Program-made: the position numbers and the translations under genes
Part shown: positions 47,231 through 55,710 of the stretch, piece by piece
Numbering within the stretch: the first letter of the stretch is position 1
Layout of the letters: each line of letters opens with the position of its first letter
Origin: Corynebacterium pseudokroppenstedtii
Lineage (GTDB): Bacteria > Actinomycetota > Actinomycetes > Mycobacteriales > Mycobacteriaceae
Reading direction: 5' to 3'
DNA: 64,000 nucleotides
NCBI RefSeq assembly: GCF_019754945.1
Contig: NZ_JAEUWU010000001.1
Coordinates: 1 to 64,000, forward strand
The notes under the pieces: generated by a model
What the model saw: the letters and a program-made list of their open reading frames with translations, nothing else
Told to the model about the DNA's origin: nothing
The model's database searches: none

Positions 47231-49783
47231 TTAGAACCCGGTCGCTACGGTTATTTCTGCCCGGACCTGCTCGAGCTTTGCCTGAGCTTTAGTCTGTAGT
47301 GCCATGATTTCAGTTGCGGTCGCGTCCGCATCGACGGGTAAGACTACCTCGAGATAACACTTGAGCTTGGGCTCAGTCCCGGAAGGCCGACAGATGACGC
47401 GTGTGTTGTCCTCCGTGAGGAACAGGACACCATCTGTTCCCGGTAAACCGTGGTAACCGTTCGCGAGGTCCGCGGATTCCGTGATGGGCGATCCCGCAAA
47501 TTCAGCCGGCGGGGTTGTCCTTAGCTTGGACATGCCATCGACGATTCGTTGGCGGTTCTCAACCCGGAACGCGGCCTGAGTTGTGGCGTAGACGCCGTTG
47601 TCGCGAGCAATCTCTGTGAGACGATCGTCTACCGTTTTGCCTTCTCGATGGAGAGAATCGACGAGGTAAGCGACGGTAACGGCTGCCGACACCCCATCTT
47701 TGTCCCTGACAATATTCGGATAGGTGCAGTAGCCAATCGCTTCTTCGTAACCGAACGCCAAGTCCGGGGTACGCCCGATCCATTTGAAGCCCGTCAAGGT
47801 AGGGCCGTAATTGAGGCCGTATTTTCTTGCAATAGCTCCCAGTAAGCGAGACGAGACGATGGAGTTGGCAAAGACTGAATCCGACGTCTCAGCGGTAGTA
47901 TCCCCTGAGGCTGCGTCTGCATCCGAGCCTGAACTCTGGTGAACCGGACGCAACTTTGTACGTGCGACGAAATCACCGAGCAGACCACCGATTTGGTCAC
48001 CAGTCAGTTGGCGATATGTCGGTTCCGTCGATGGTCCATCGCTCCCAGTGGCGTCGCGGGTCTTTGTAGGAATGGCGACGGAGCACCGATCAGCGTCGGG
48101 GTCCAGAGCTATCACGACGTCAGCATGGCTACGTTGAGCGTTGCTGAGAGCGAGATCCAGGGCTCCCTTCTCTTCCGGGTTGGGGAATGAGACGGTGGGG
48201 AAGTCCGGATCTGGTTCAGCTTGTTCCTTGACGAGGGTGATATTGGTGAACCCTGCTTTGTTGAGCGCTTTTGTGGCGGTTTCGGCCCCAACGCCATGCA
48301 TTGCAGTGAGGGTGATGGAAATATCACTGTGGAACGAACTGTGGGATTCGTTGGATGTGGGGGAGTCATCGCCCTTGCTGGCGGTTTCCGCCGTGCGGAA
48401 TGGTTCGGTTTCTGTCTCGAGAGCTTCGAGGTAGGCTTCTCGTACTTCCTCGCCAAGGAAGGTAATGCCTTCTGACGAACGCGGGATATCCTTCGCCGGG
48501 CCCGTTTGTGCGATTGCGTTAGCAATATTGCTGTCGTCTGGCGGAACGATTTGTACACCGTTGCCCCACTGATCGGTCATGCGTCCACCTAGATAGACCT
48601 TGTACCCATTATCCCGCGGTGGATTGTGAGAAGCGGTGACCATAATGCCGGCATCAGCCTTCAAATGCCGAACCGCGAACGCGAGTAACGGGGTAGGAAA
48701 ATGGCTCGGTAAACGTAGCGCATGGCCCCCGGCAGCATTAATAACCTCAGCCGCATCGGTAGCGAATTCTGCCGAGCCGTGGCGAGCATCATGGCCAATA
48801 ACGACGACGGGCGCGGATCCGATGGATTCGGTTAAATACGATACGAGTCCTGCAGTGGCTTTGATGACGACGGACCGGTTCATCCGTGATTCTCCGGCGC
48901 CGATTTCTCCACGTAAACCAGCAGTTCCGAATTGCAGTGGTCCAGAGAAGCGTGCGGCTAATTCGTCGATGTTCCGTGTTTTGATGAGTTCACGGATCGT
49001 TTCAGCGTCTGTGGAATCAACATCGTTGTCAGCCCATTTTTCCGCGCGGGCGAGGATATCGTCACGTGTAGAGTCGTCACTTTCAGAGGAGTCTGCGAGG
49101 CCATCCAGAACGGCTCGTGTTCCAGAAAGCCCTAGGCGGTTTGCCCCCGCAGCAATCATCTCCAGTGCTTTTTCTGCTGTTCGAATTCCGCCAGACGCCT
49201 TAACTCCCATGTCAGGCCCGACGGTCTCGCGCATGAGGCGAATGGCGTGAACGCTCGCACCGCCACTCGGGTGGAAACCCGTCGACGTCTTGACGAAATC
49301 CGCGCCTGCATTTTTCGCAGCGTTACATGCGGCAACAATAGCGTCGTCGGAAAGAAGAGCAGTTTCTAGGATGACTTTAAGAACAGTGGGCGAGGGAACG
49401 GCATCCCGGACCGCACGAATGTCCTTTTCGACGGTGGCCCAGTCGCCTTCGGCTGCTGCCGCCAGGTTGATGACCATGTCGATTTCATCTGCGCCATTGT
49501 TAACTGCCAGGCGGGCTTCTTCGGCTTTGATCTCACTGGCGTGGGCTCCGGAAGGAAAGCCACAAACCGCTGCCACATGGAGTTCGTCGGGAACGGTGAT
49601 GGGAAGCATCGACGGGGAGACACAGATGGAATACGTCCCGAGTTCAATAGCCTCGTGGATAAGCTCGTCGACGTCGTGATGCGTTGATTCAGGTTTGAGA
49701 AGAGTGTGGTCGACGATGGAGGCGACCTCGTCGCGCGAGGGTGTGTTCGTACCAGATGAAAGACTGTCTGGCGTAGTAGGCAC
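47231..49783 (-). CDS. Fusion of deoxyribose-phosphate aldolase and phosphomannomutase-family mutase
   Basis: 850 residues in one frame. Residues 18-240 are Deo[33 protein letters not shown] with the Schiff-base Lys, and [10 protein letters not shown]. Residues 285-850 are a phosphohexomutase: [30 protein letters not shown] with the phosphoserine (near 385), [12 protein letters not shown] for Mg2+, [20 protein letters not shown] and [15 protein letters not shown]. The mutase half probably acts as phosphopentomutase, converting deoxyribose-1-phosphate from DeoA to deoxyribose-5-phosphate, which the aldolase half splits to glyceraldehyde-3-phosphate and acetaldehyde. GTG start after AGGAG. The two activities are usually on separate, adjacent genes. 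Confidence 0.9.
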   Translation of the reverse strand: MPTTPDSLSSGTNTPSRDEVASIVDHTLLKPESTHHDVDELIHEAIELGTYSICVSPSMLPITVPDELHVAAVCGFPSGAHASEIKAEEARLAVNNGADEIDMVINLAAAAEGDWATVEKDIRAVRDAVPSPTVLKVILETALLSDDAIVAACNAAKNAGADFVKTSTGFHPSGGASVHAIRLMRETVGPDMGVKASGGIRTAEKALEMIAAGANRLGLSGTRAVLDGLADSSESDDSTRDDILARAEKWADNDVDSTDAETIRELIKTRNIDELAARFSGPLQFGTAGLRGEIGAGESRMNRSVVIKATAGLVSYLTESIGSAPVVVIGHDARHGSAEFATDAAEVINAAGGHALRLPSHFPTPLLAFAVRHLKADAGIMVTASHNPPRDNGYKVYLGGRMTDQWGNGVQIVPPDDSNIANAIAQTGPAKDIPRSSEGITFLGEEVREAYLEALETETEPFRTAETASKGDDSPTSNESHSSFHSDISITLTAMHGVGAETATKALNKAGFTNITLVKEQAEPDPDFPTVSFPNPEEKGALDLALSNAQRSHADVVIALDPDADRCSVAIPTKTRDATGSDGPSTEPTYRQLTGDQIGGLLGDFVARTKLRPVHQSSGSDADAASGDTTAETSDSVFANSIVSSRLLGAIARKYGLNYGPTLTGFKWIGRTPDLAFGYEEAIGYCTYPNIVRDKDGVSAAVTVAYLVDSLHREGKTVDDRLTEIARDNGVYATTQAAFRVENRQRIVDGMSKLRTTPPAEFAGSPITESADLANGYHGLPGTDGVLFLTEDNTRVICRPSGTEPKLKCYLEVVLPVDADATATEIMALQTKAQAKLEQVRAEITVATGF

Positions 49784-49797
49784 AGTTTCTCCTAAGA

Positions 49798-49841
49798 ATT
49801 GAACAAAAGTTGTTCAATGCCGTTTGCGGGCACTGAACAAC
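49798..49841 (-). promoter_or_regulatory. DeoR-type operator overlapping a terminator-like hairpin
   Basis: ATTGAACAA and TTGTTCAAT, with AAG between (49798-49818), form a perfect 9-bp palindrome with the half-sites of the Bacillus DeoR operator. Overlapping it, 49809-49821 and 49829-49841 pair over 13 bp (12 matches) with a 7-base loop; read on the minus strand the stem is followed by TTTTG. It lies between deoA and the fusion gene, so it could both bind the repressor and attenuate read-through. Confidence 0.65.
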
Positions 49842-49849
49842 GGCCGGGG

Positions 49850-51145
49850 CTAGTTGATTTTTTCGATAACGACGGACTGACGTGGTGTAGGAACGCTCTC
49901 GTCGATAGGAGCAATACTCCAGCCTTGGTTGAGTGATTCCAGAGCGCGTTCGAATCGGTCCGTGTCGTCAGAATGAAGCGTGAACAAGGGGGTGCCTTTC
50001 GTGACCTTTTGGCCGCGGTCCACCAAGATTTCAATCCCAGCGCCAGCCTGAACTGGATCTTCTTTGCGTGCACGCCCGGCGCCCAATCGCCAGCTAGCCA
50101 CACCGATGGCAAGGGCGTCGAGTTCGGTGATCACGCCATCTGCATCCGCGTACACAGTTTCTGTGTGTTTCGCGGTGGGCAGTGGGGCATCGGGATCGCC
50201 GCCCTGGGCGCGGATCATGGACTTCCAGGTGTCCATTGCACGGCCATTCTTCAAAGCTTCTTCAACGTCAGCGTCGTGAACTCCGGCCAAATTGAGCATT
50301 TCACGGGCTAATTCGCAGGTTAGCTCGACAACGTCGGCGGGCCCTCCACCAGCGAGAACGTCCAGCGATTCCCTGACCTCGAGGGCATTTCCGACAGTCT
50401 TCCCCAGTGGCGTGGACATATCTGTGAGCAGTGCGACGGTTTTGACTCCGGCGTCGGTTCCCAGGTTCACCATTGTTTGAGCCAGTTCGCGCGCGTCGTC
50501 AAGAGTTTTCATGAAAGCTCCTGAACCAACTTTTACATCGAGGACGAGCGCGCCCGTGCCCTCCGCGATCTTTTTGCTCATGATTGAACTTGCGATCAGG
50601 GGGATGCAGTCCACAGTGCTGGTGATGTCGCGCAGTGCATAGAGCTTTTTATCCGCTGGTGCGAGCCCTGAGCCGGCGGCACAGATGACGCATCCGGGGT
50701 CTTCGAGCATCTGCATCATGCGATCGTTAGACAGATTCGCCTGCCAGCCCGGGATTGATTCCAATTTGTCCAGCGTGCCGCCAGTGTGGCCGAGCCCTCG
50801 GCCGGAGAGCTGCGGAACCGATACTCCAAACGATGCCACCAGTGGAGCGAGGGGGAGGGTGATTTTGTCACCCACGCCGCCTGTCGAGTGCTTATCCGCT
50901 GTTGGACGCGACAGTGAGCTAAAGGACATCGTTTCACCGGAATTAATCATCGCCTGAGTCCATTGCGCGATCTCTCGCCGGTTCATCCCATTGAGGAAGA
51001 TAGCCATTGCGAGAGCAGACATTTGTTCATCAGCGACGACTCCGCGGGTGTACGCGTCGATAACCCAATCTATCTGACCTTGGGAAAGCTCCCCCTTATC
51101 TCTTTTGGTGCGGATAACGTCGACGGCATCGAAATGCTCAGCCAT
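49850..51145 (-). CDS. deoA: Thymidine/pyrimidine-nucleoside phosphorylase
   Basis: 431 residues from the ATG at 51145, preceded by GGAG; a TTG four codons earlier is less likely. It phosphorolyses thymidine, deoxyuridine or uridine to the base and (deoxy)ribose-1-phosphate. VDVIRTKRDKGELSQGQIDW, DKHSTGGVGDKITLPLAPLVAS with the phosphate loop, SGRGLGHTGGTLDKLESIPG and LDVKVGSGAFMKT are the family landmarks. It is first in the minus-strand operon with the DeoC-mutase fusion 66 bases later. Confidence 0.95.
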   Translation of the reverse strand: MAEHFDAVDVIRTKRDKGELSQGQIDWVIDAYTRGVVADEQMSALAMAIFLNGMNRREIAQWTQAMINSGETMSFSSLSRPTADKHSTGGVGDKITLPLAPLVASFGVSVPQLSGRGLGHTGGTLDKLESIPGWQANLSNDRMMQMLEDPGCVICAAGSGLAPADKKLYALRDITSTVDCIPLIASSIMSKKIAEGTGALVLDVKVGSGAFMKTLDDARELAQTMVNLGTDAGVKTVALLTDMSTPLGKTVGNALEVRESLDVLAGGGPADVVELTCELAREMLNLAGVHDADVEEALKNGRAMDTWKSMIRAQGGDPDAPLPTAKHTETVYADADGVITELDALAIGVASWRLGAGRARKEDPVQAGAGIEILVDRGQKVTKGTPLFTLHSDDTDRFERALESLNQGWSIAPIDESVPTPRQSVVIEKIN

Positions 51146-51263
51146 GTAGTACTCCAATCAGTGTTCCGGTGTACCGTGAGGTCACCTTTGAGGCGGGAGT
51201 GGGGATGCGCCATAAGGCTTAAAGTGTGACGTAACCAACTCTTGTTTCCACGTTGTGATCTCA

Positions 51264-51313
51264 ATTATCATAACAGTCGGAACGTATGTCAATATCTTTT
51301 TTCATATATGTTC
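51264..51313. promoter_or_regulatory. deoA promoter with overlapping inverted repeat
   Basis: On the minus strand TTGACA (51287-51292) and GATAAT (51264-51269) are 17 bases apart, a near-consensus promoter for deoA. Across its -35 lies an imperfect inverted repeat GAACGTATG .. CATATATGTTC (51280-51313), resembling a DeoR operator with GAAC/GTTC ends. The same site precedes the divergent cdd gene, so both operons could share control. Confidence 0.6.
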
Positions 51314-51368
51314 GCAGGCTTACTTGACGACGCCACCCTTCGTGGCTCCTTGATCGTGAGGACACATC

Positions 51369-51821
51369 ATGATTGAAAAGAACGCTTCCGACGTCGGCAG
51401 TTCTCGGGGTGAATTTTCTGATGCTGCAGCGGATATCACACTGCTAGAACAGGCGCGTGACGCTGCCAAAGGTGCATACGTGCCATACAGTGAGTTCCCC
51501 GTCGGTGCTGCTATTCGCACCACGGAGGGGAAGACCATCACTGGGTGCAACATAGAAAACGCCAGCTATGGTTTAACGAACTGCGCGGAACGAACAGCAT
51601 CGTTTCGCATGATTGCGGAAAGTGGAGATGTTCCCCGTATCGACACAGTTGCCATTGTTGGTCTCAAAGCCGAACCGTGTTGGCCCTGTGGTGCGTGCCG
51701 GCAGGTTTTGAGGGAATTCGGTTGTTCTCGTGTCATTGTGGAGAAGGAATCGCGCCCATTTGTATTACCCTTTGAATCAATTCTCCCATTTTCCTTCGGC
51801 CCTGAAGACCTGGAGGGGTAA
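51369..51821 (+). CDS. cdd: Cytidine deaminase
   Basis: 150 residues. It converts cytidine and deoxycytidine to uridine and deoxyuridine, which DeoA can then cleave. YVPYSEFPVGAAI is the substrate loop; NCAERTA and PCWPCGACRQVLREF carry the zinc Cys ligands and the catalytic Glu of the CAE..PCxxC motif. An N-terminal extension of about 25 acidic residues precedes the core. Start ATG after GTGAGGAC. The nupC ATG follows 2 bases after its stop. Confidence 0.95.
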   Translation: MIEKNASDVGSSRGEFSDAAADITLLEQARDAAKGAYVPYSEFPVGAAIRTTEGKTITGCNIENASYGLTNCAERTASFRMIAESGDVPRIDTVAIVGLKAEPCWPCGACRQVLREFGCSRVIVEKESRPFVLPFESILPFSFGPEDLEG

Positions 51822-51823
51822 TC

Positions 51824-53038
51824 ATGGAAAGATTCCAAGGGCTAATTGGTATTGCCGTTATCCTTGCTCTCGGCGTTGCGTTATCTAAACACCGATCCAA
51901 AATTAACTGGCGGACCCTGGGCACCGGCCTTGCCCTCCAAGTCATCCTGGCTCTGTTGGTCCTGAAGTGGGGGCCCGGATATCACGCTCTCAAGTGGTTG
52001 GCTGAGGGCATCGACCAGCTCATCGGTTATACCGACAAAGGAACAGAATTCGTTTTTGGTCCCTTGTTTGGGGACAAAATCGGCTTCGTCTTTGCACTCA
52101 ATGTTCTCCCAGTCATTATCTTCCTCGGTGCGATCATCGGTGTTCTGTACTATCTCCGTGTCATTCAAATTGTTGTTGAATACGTCGGCGGTGCCCTCGG
52201 AAAACTCATGGGGACGTCCAAGGTTGAATCGGTCTTTGCTGCAACCGTTATTTTCTTGGGGCAGAGTGAAGCGCCCCTCCTCATTCAGCCGTATATCAAA
52301 AAGCTGACGAAATCCGAATTATTCACCTGTATGACCGGCGGTTTTGCCTCCGTCGCAGGGTCCACCTTGATTGGCTACTCCCTTTTGGGGGCTCCACTTC
52401 CATACCTCTTGGCGGCAAGCGTTATGAATGCTCCCGGCTCGCTACTCATGGCTAAGGCATTCTTCCCGGAAACGGAAGAGAGCCAATTGGACGCGACCGT
52501 CCGTGATGTCCGCGATGAAGAATCAAAGAACGTCATTGATGCTCTTGGCCGCGGCGCTATGAATGGTGGGCGCATTGCTGTCACCGTCGGATGCCTCCTG
52601 ATCGCCTTTATCGCGGTCATCGCTTTCTTGTCAGCGATTATCGGAGGAATCGGTAGCTGGTTCGGCCATTCCGAATGGAGCCTGGAAGGAATATTCGGTT
52701 GGGCGCTTGCCCCATTTGCTTGGGCTATCGGCGTTCCATGGCACGATGCCGTTGACGTCGGTAACTTTATCGGGCAAAAGACGGTGCTCAATGAGTTCGT
52801 GGGCTACACCTCGTTCGGTAAGCACGTTGATGAACTCTCCGACAAAGCTGTCATGATCTCAACCTTCGCGTTGGCTGGGTTTGCCAACTTCTCTTCGATT
52901 GCAATCCAAATGGGATCGATGGGTGGATTAGCGCCAGAGCGTCGTGGTGAGATAGCCAAATTCGGAATGTTTGCTCTTCTTGCAGGTTTCTGCGTCAATA
53001 TGATTAACGCTGCAATTGTGGGAGTCGTCGCAAGTTAG
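51824..53038 (+). CDS. nupC: Concentrative nucleoside transporter (NupC)
   Basis: 404 residues, eight or more helices. KINWRTLGTGLALQVILALLVL, FVFALNVLPVIIFLGAIIGVLYYL, GQSEAPLLIQPY and TGGFASVAGSTLIGY are the CNT family signatures, including the Gln/Glu and Ser/Thr residues that bind nucleoside and cation. It imports nucleosides with H+ or Na+. Two bases downstream of cdd and preceded by GGAGGGG, so one operon. The stop is 9 bases from that of the convergent deoR. Confidence 0.95.
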   Translation: MERFQGLIGIAVILALGVALSKHRSKINWRTLGTGLALQVILALLVLKWGPGYHALKWLAEGIDQLIGYTDKGTEFVFGPLFGDKIGFVFALNVLPVIIFLGAIIGVLYYLRVIQIVVEYVGGALGKLMGTSKVESVFAATVIFLGQSEAPLLIQPYIKKLTKSELFTCMTGGFASVAGSTLIGYSLLGAPLPYLLAASVMNAPGSLLMAKAFFPETEESQLDATVRDVRDEESKNVIDALGRGAMNGGRIAVTVGCLLIAFIAVIAFLSAIIGGIGSWFGHSEWSLEGIFGWALAPFAWAIGVPWHDAVDVGNFIGQKTVLNEFVGYTSFGKHVDELSDKAVMISTFALAGFANFSSIAIQMGSMGGLAPERRGEIAKFGMFALLAGFCVNMINAAIVGVVAS

Positions 53039-53047
53039 GGTCGGCAA

Positions 53048-53983
53048 TCATTCCTCAAGTAAGCGTTCTGCGCACGCTTGATCAGTGACTAAGTGCGTTG
53101 CCATCCCCGCTTTCAGCGCAACTTTCAAGGCGCGCACTTTGTGTAATCCGCCCGCGACGAGAAGTCGGACCGGGCGCTGCGCTAAATCTTCCATGGTTAT
53201 TCCGACAGTGCGTTCGTCCACTGATTGCACGGCGACGGATGCATTCGCGTCGAAAAACCGTGAGCAAATATCACCCACCGCCCGTTGACGAAGCTGTGTG
53301 CGCTCGGAGGGAGTAACGCTGCCAAGGTTAAGGGCCAGACTGTTTTCTCCCGCTGACCCCACTGTAAAAACGGCGATGTCAGTTTTTCTCCCTTGCTCGA
53401 GAACATTGGCGATAAACCGGTCTTTTTCTACAAGTTCTTTTGTTTCGGCGTTATCAAAAATGACGGGCAGGGGAAGAGTGTGGGCATATGCGTGAAAGGC
53501 TTTACAAAACAACGTGATCGTTTCGATATCGTTCGTTTTCCGGTCTGTATATGACATTCCGCCTTTCAGCTGAACGATCGTCACGTCGTGAACGTTTTTT
53601 TCAGTGAGATGCTGGGCGATGGAATACATTGTTCGCCCCCACGACACACCGACACTGGACCCATCGACGACAAGAGAACGGAGGGCTTGCGCACCGACAT
53701 GACCGAGGGCATCGACGATATCGTCGGTGGTCTGCGATACCGGTTGTGCGAGCCGCACAGATGTTAAGCCATATTTTGTCGCTAGTGCCGTTGCGGTGGT
53801 GGACGACGCTTCCCGGGGATCGCGAATAGTGATGGTTACGAAGCCGCGGTCGTGGGCATGCTGAATGAGCTTGGATGTTGTTGGTCGCGAAATACCTAAA
53901 GCCAGGGCAACTTCTGCTTGGCTAAGGTTGTCGCGGTAGTACATTTTTGCCGCGCGTAGGGATTGCTCATCACGACTGTCCAC
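53048..53983 (-). CDS. deoR: SorC/DeoR-family transcriptional regulator
   Basis: 311 residues. DNLSQAEVALALGISRPTTSKLIQHA (about 19-45) is the N-terminal helix-turn-helix, and ALRSLVVDGSSVGVSWGRTMYSIA plus LLVAGGLHKVRALKVAL belong to the SorC sugar-phosphate sensor domain. Bacillus DeoR of this family is released by deoxyribose-5-phosphate. Here the sensor would report the product of the mutase reaction in the same regulon. The likely operators are at 49798-49818 and 51280-51313. Confidence 0.88.
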   Translation of the reverse strand: MDSRDEQSLRAAKMYYRDNLSQAEVALALGISRPTTSKLIQHAHDRGFVTITIRDPREASSTTATALATKYGLTSVRLAQPVSQTTDDIVDALGHVGAQALRSLVVDGSSVGVSWGRTMYSIAQHLTEKNVHDVTIVQLKGGMSYTDRKTNDIETITLFCKAFHAYAHTLPLPVIFDNAETKELVEKDRFIANVLEQGRKTDIAVFTVGSAGENSLALNLGSVTPSERTQLRQRAVGDICSRFFDANASVAVQSVDERTVGITMEDLAQRPVRLLVAGGLHKVRALKVALKAGMATHLVTDQACAERLLEE

Positions 53984-54044
53984 AGTTGAACCTCAATCAG
54001 TTAATGCTGAGTGCTTGTACGCATGCTTTATTTAACTTGACTTT

Positions 54045-54080
54045 ATTTTGCCTGATACAGCCATTTTGCCTGATACAGCC
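54045..54080 (+). repeat. Perfect 18-bp tandem duplication
   Basis: ATTTTGCCTGATACAGCC occurs twice without a gap. It lies about 60 bases upstream of deoR, possibly within its promoter region. Confidence 0.85.
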
Positions 54081-54489
54081 CGGTTTGCGGTGATCGCCGG
54101 GTATTCGCAGTGAACAGCCTTCCGGGCGTGGCTTACTCATCCAACCCAATCGTTAGGGCAGCTTAGTGCAGATCTGCCTCCGAGTACTATACGGATGGGT
54201 GTCATGAGAGTGGAGGCTATCAACGATGCCGGGCACCTACTGATGCTGTTAGACGATTGAAACATACTTCCCAAGCAGGAGGTATCCTGCGTTGCGTGAT
54301 GTGGCGGGGCGCGTCTGGTTTGTGCTACATAACAGTGGCGTGGCGGTCATTAGTGTCCAGTTGATGTATGTGAATGGATGATCTGAAAAATTTGGCGCAA
54401 GGCTAACATATCCCCCGTCTCGGGGTGTAGGTCAACCTAATTTATAAAACCTATAGACAGCTTACGTCTCGGTATGAAAAGTAAGGATG

Positions 54490-54504
54490 CCTACAGGTTG
54501 TAGG
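54490..54504. promoter_or_regulatory. Inverted repeat before the secreted-peptide gene
   Basis: CCTACA and TGTAGG are inverted around GGT, and another GTAGG follows the pattern at 54428. A candidate operator or short RNA stem for the gene at 54542. Confidence 0.35.
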
Positions 54505-54541
54505 TTGAAAAATTCACTGAAAGGAATGGCTTGTAATATGG

Positions 54542-55093
54542 ATGAGCCACGGACGGATTATCTCCTCAGTACTCCTTGCTTTATCAGTTTCCTTGGCTGG
54601 AGCGGGTATGGCAGTCGCTACGCCCGTAACGGATTCGACTGATCAGAAACAATTGGAGAACTTTACCTCTGAACAGGCGCACGAAGTGGAACTTGCTGCG
54701 AAGTTGTTTAAGGAACTATCCCGAGTGGAAAGTGGTAAAGAAAAGGAAGAAGTCCTAGTTGATAATGTGGGCGAAGAGGAGACGGCTGAAGCTGCAGCGG
54801 TTGTCGGCTTGACTCCTGATGAACTCTTTTCTGACGAAACAGTAGCAAATGAATACGCCTTTGGCCTCGGTGGAACTGAAAAATTCCTTTCTTGCATGGA
54901 AGGGAAGGTCGAGGACGATGTTAAAGAAATATTTCATGTCAATGCCATTGCTGTTTTGATAGGACAGGAAAAGTACTTCGAAGCTGCGGAAGAAGCGGTT
55001 GCATACCTAGCAAAACAGGGTGTTAAGCGGAATGCTGCAGCTATTGCCTCCGTGCTAGCTTTTTATGGAGCTAGGTGTGCCTTTTGTAAATAG
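54542..55093 (+). CDS. Secreted protein with Cys-containing C-terminal helical region; possible bacteriocin precursor
   Basis: 183 residues, no family recognised. An N-terminal Sec signal (IISSVLLALSVSLAGAGMAVA, cleavage after AVA near residue 27) is followed by an acidic region of about 80 residues. A C-terminal part then has Cys in LSCMEGK, amphipathic helices (NAIAVLIGQEKYFEAAEEAV, AYLAKQGVKRNAAAIASVLA) and a final GARCAFCK. Acidic pro-region plus cationic, Cys-bearing C-terminus is the layout of Sec-exported bacteriocin precursors. The ATG is 16 bases from AAGGA, too far; that site better fits an out-of-frame ATG at 54526 opening 38 codons. G+C is about 45% by two hand counts. Function is inferred only. 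Confidence 0.7.
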   Translation: MSHGRIISSVLLALSVSLAGAGMAVATPVTDSTDQKQLENFTSEQAHEVELAAKLFKELSRVESGKEKEEVLVDNVGEEETAEAAAVVGLTPDELFSDETVANEYAFGLGGTEKFLSCMEGKVEDDVKEIFHVNAIAVLIGQEKYFEAAEEAVAYLAKQGVKRNAAAIASVLAFYGARCAFCK

Positions 55094-55117
55094 GAGATTG
55101 ATCGGAAGGAGGATCTG

Positions 55118-55315
55118 ATGCAGAAGCGAACCACAAACGTCCTGAAAGCTATTCGGTGGTGGATTGGAATGGCCGGGGGATTTCTCGTTTTCTTCTACTT
55201 GTGGTCTTTGGTTTTCAAAGATGACCCCTTTTCGCGGGAGGATTGGGGAAAAACGGTCGTGTTCGGAACTCTTGTCGGGGTCATATATTTGATTTATAGT
55301 AGGCCTAGGAAATAG
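55118..55315 (+). CDS. Small two-helix membrane protein; possible immunity protein
   Basis: 65 residues: basic N-terminus MQKRTTNVLKAIRW, helix 1 WIGMAGGFLVFFYLWSLVF, a charged loop KDDPFSREDWGK, helix 2 TVVFGTLVGVIYLIYS and basic end RPRK. The AAGGAGG site 6 bases before the ATG is near perfect, so translation is strong. It begins 24 bases after the secreted-protein gene on the same strand. Size, topology and position suit self-immunity to a membrane-active peptide, but no family is recognised. Confidence 0.75.
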   Translation: MQKRTTNVLKAIRWWIGMAGGFLVFFYLWSLVFKDDPFSREDWGKTVVFGTLVGVIYLIYSRPRK

Positions 55316-55409
55316 CGCTACACAGTAAAGATACTCGGCACTCGGAGATAAAGGTTCACATGTGCTCATGGATTGTCGTGGGCTTTTGTAGTGGTGCCTG
55401 TTGGTGAAT

Positions 55410-55474
55410 AAGTGTCAAAGGGTGGTGCGGACACAATCCTCCGGGATTCTGTCCGCACCACTGAACAGACACTT
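55410..55474. repeat. Long near-perfect hairpin after the peptide/membrane-protein pair
   Basis: Bases 55422-55439 and 55444-55461 pair at 17 of 18 positions around a 4-base loop, and an outer stem AAGTGTC/GACACTT (55410-55416, 55468-55474) continues it. There is no T run. It could be an RNA stability element, a bidirectional terminator with tRNA-Arg, or a small inverted-repeat element. Confidence 0.75.
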
Positions 55475-55506
55475 ATGTTGGGGCATCCGACAGCTGATCG
55501 GTCGTG

Positions 55507-55583
55507 TGGTGCCCCTGGCAGGATTCGAACCCGCGCCACTCCGGGTAGAAGCCGGATGCTCTAATCCACTGAGCTACAGGGGC
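55507..55583 (-). tRNA. tRNA-Arg (TCT)
   Basis: On the minus strand: acceptor GCCCCTG/CAGGGGC, anticodon stem TCCGG/CCGGA with loop CTTCTAC and anticodon TCT for AGA codons, T arm CGGGTTCGAATCCTG, discriminator A, and encoded CCA (55507-55509). Confidence 0.95.
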
Positions 55584-55710
55584 ATTTTATCGATCGTGGG
55601 TTGCGCTTTCGTCGCAACCCACTAGACGAATATAACAGTACTGAACTCTTTGCTGATAACTGGTCCTTCGGGTTGATTAGATCGTCTCCGCGCTGGGTAG
55701 GGTTGGGAGT

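Larger units (their letters stand above)
53984..54541. other. 560 bases between deoR and the secreted-peptide gene
   Basis: No gene is visible. It contains a perfect 18-bp tandem duplication at 54045-54080 (unit ATTTTGCCTGATACAGCC), a short inverted repeat TAGGT/ACCTA near 54428-54439, and CCTACA/TGTAGG at 54490-54504, about 38 bases before the next gene. Base composition turns AT-rich towards the right. Confidence 0.5.

Noticed and set aside
49020..49080. Possible frameshift or false join between deoC and the mutase domain
   Set aside because: The frame is continuous through an acidic, linker-like segment with no stop, and both domains are complete.
55401..55625. Plus-strand frame across the long hairpin and tRNA-Arg
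   Set aside because: It consists of hairpin and antisense tRNA sequence.
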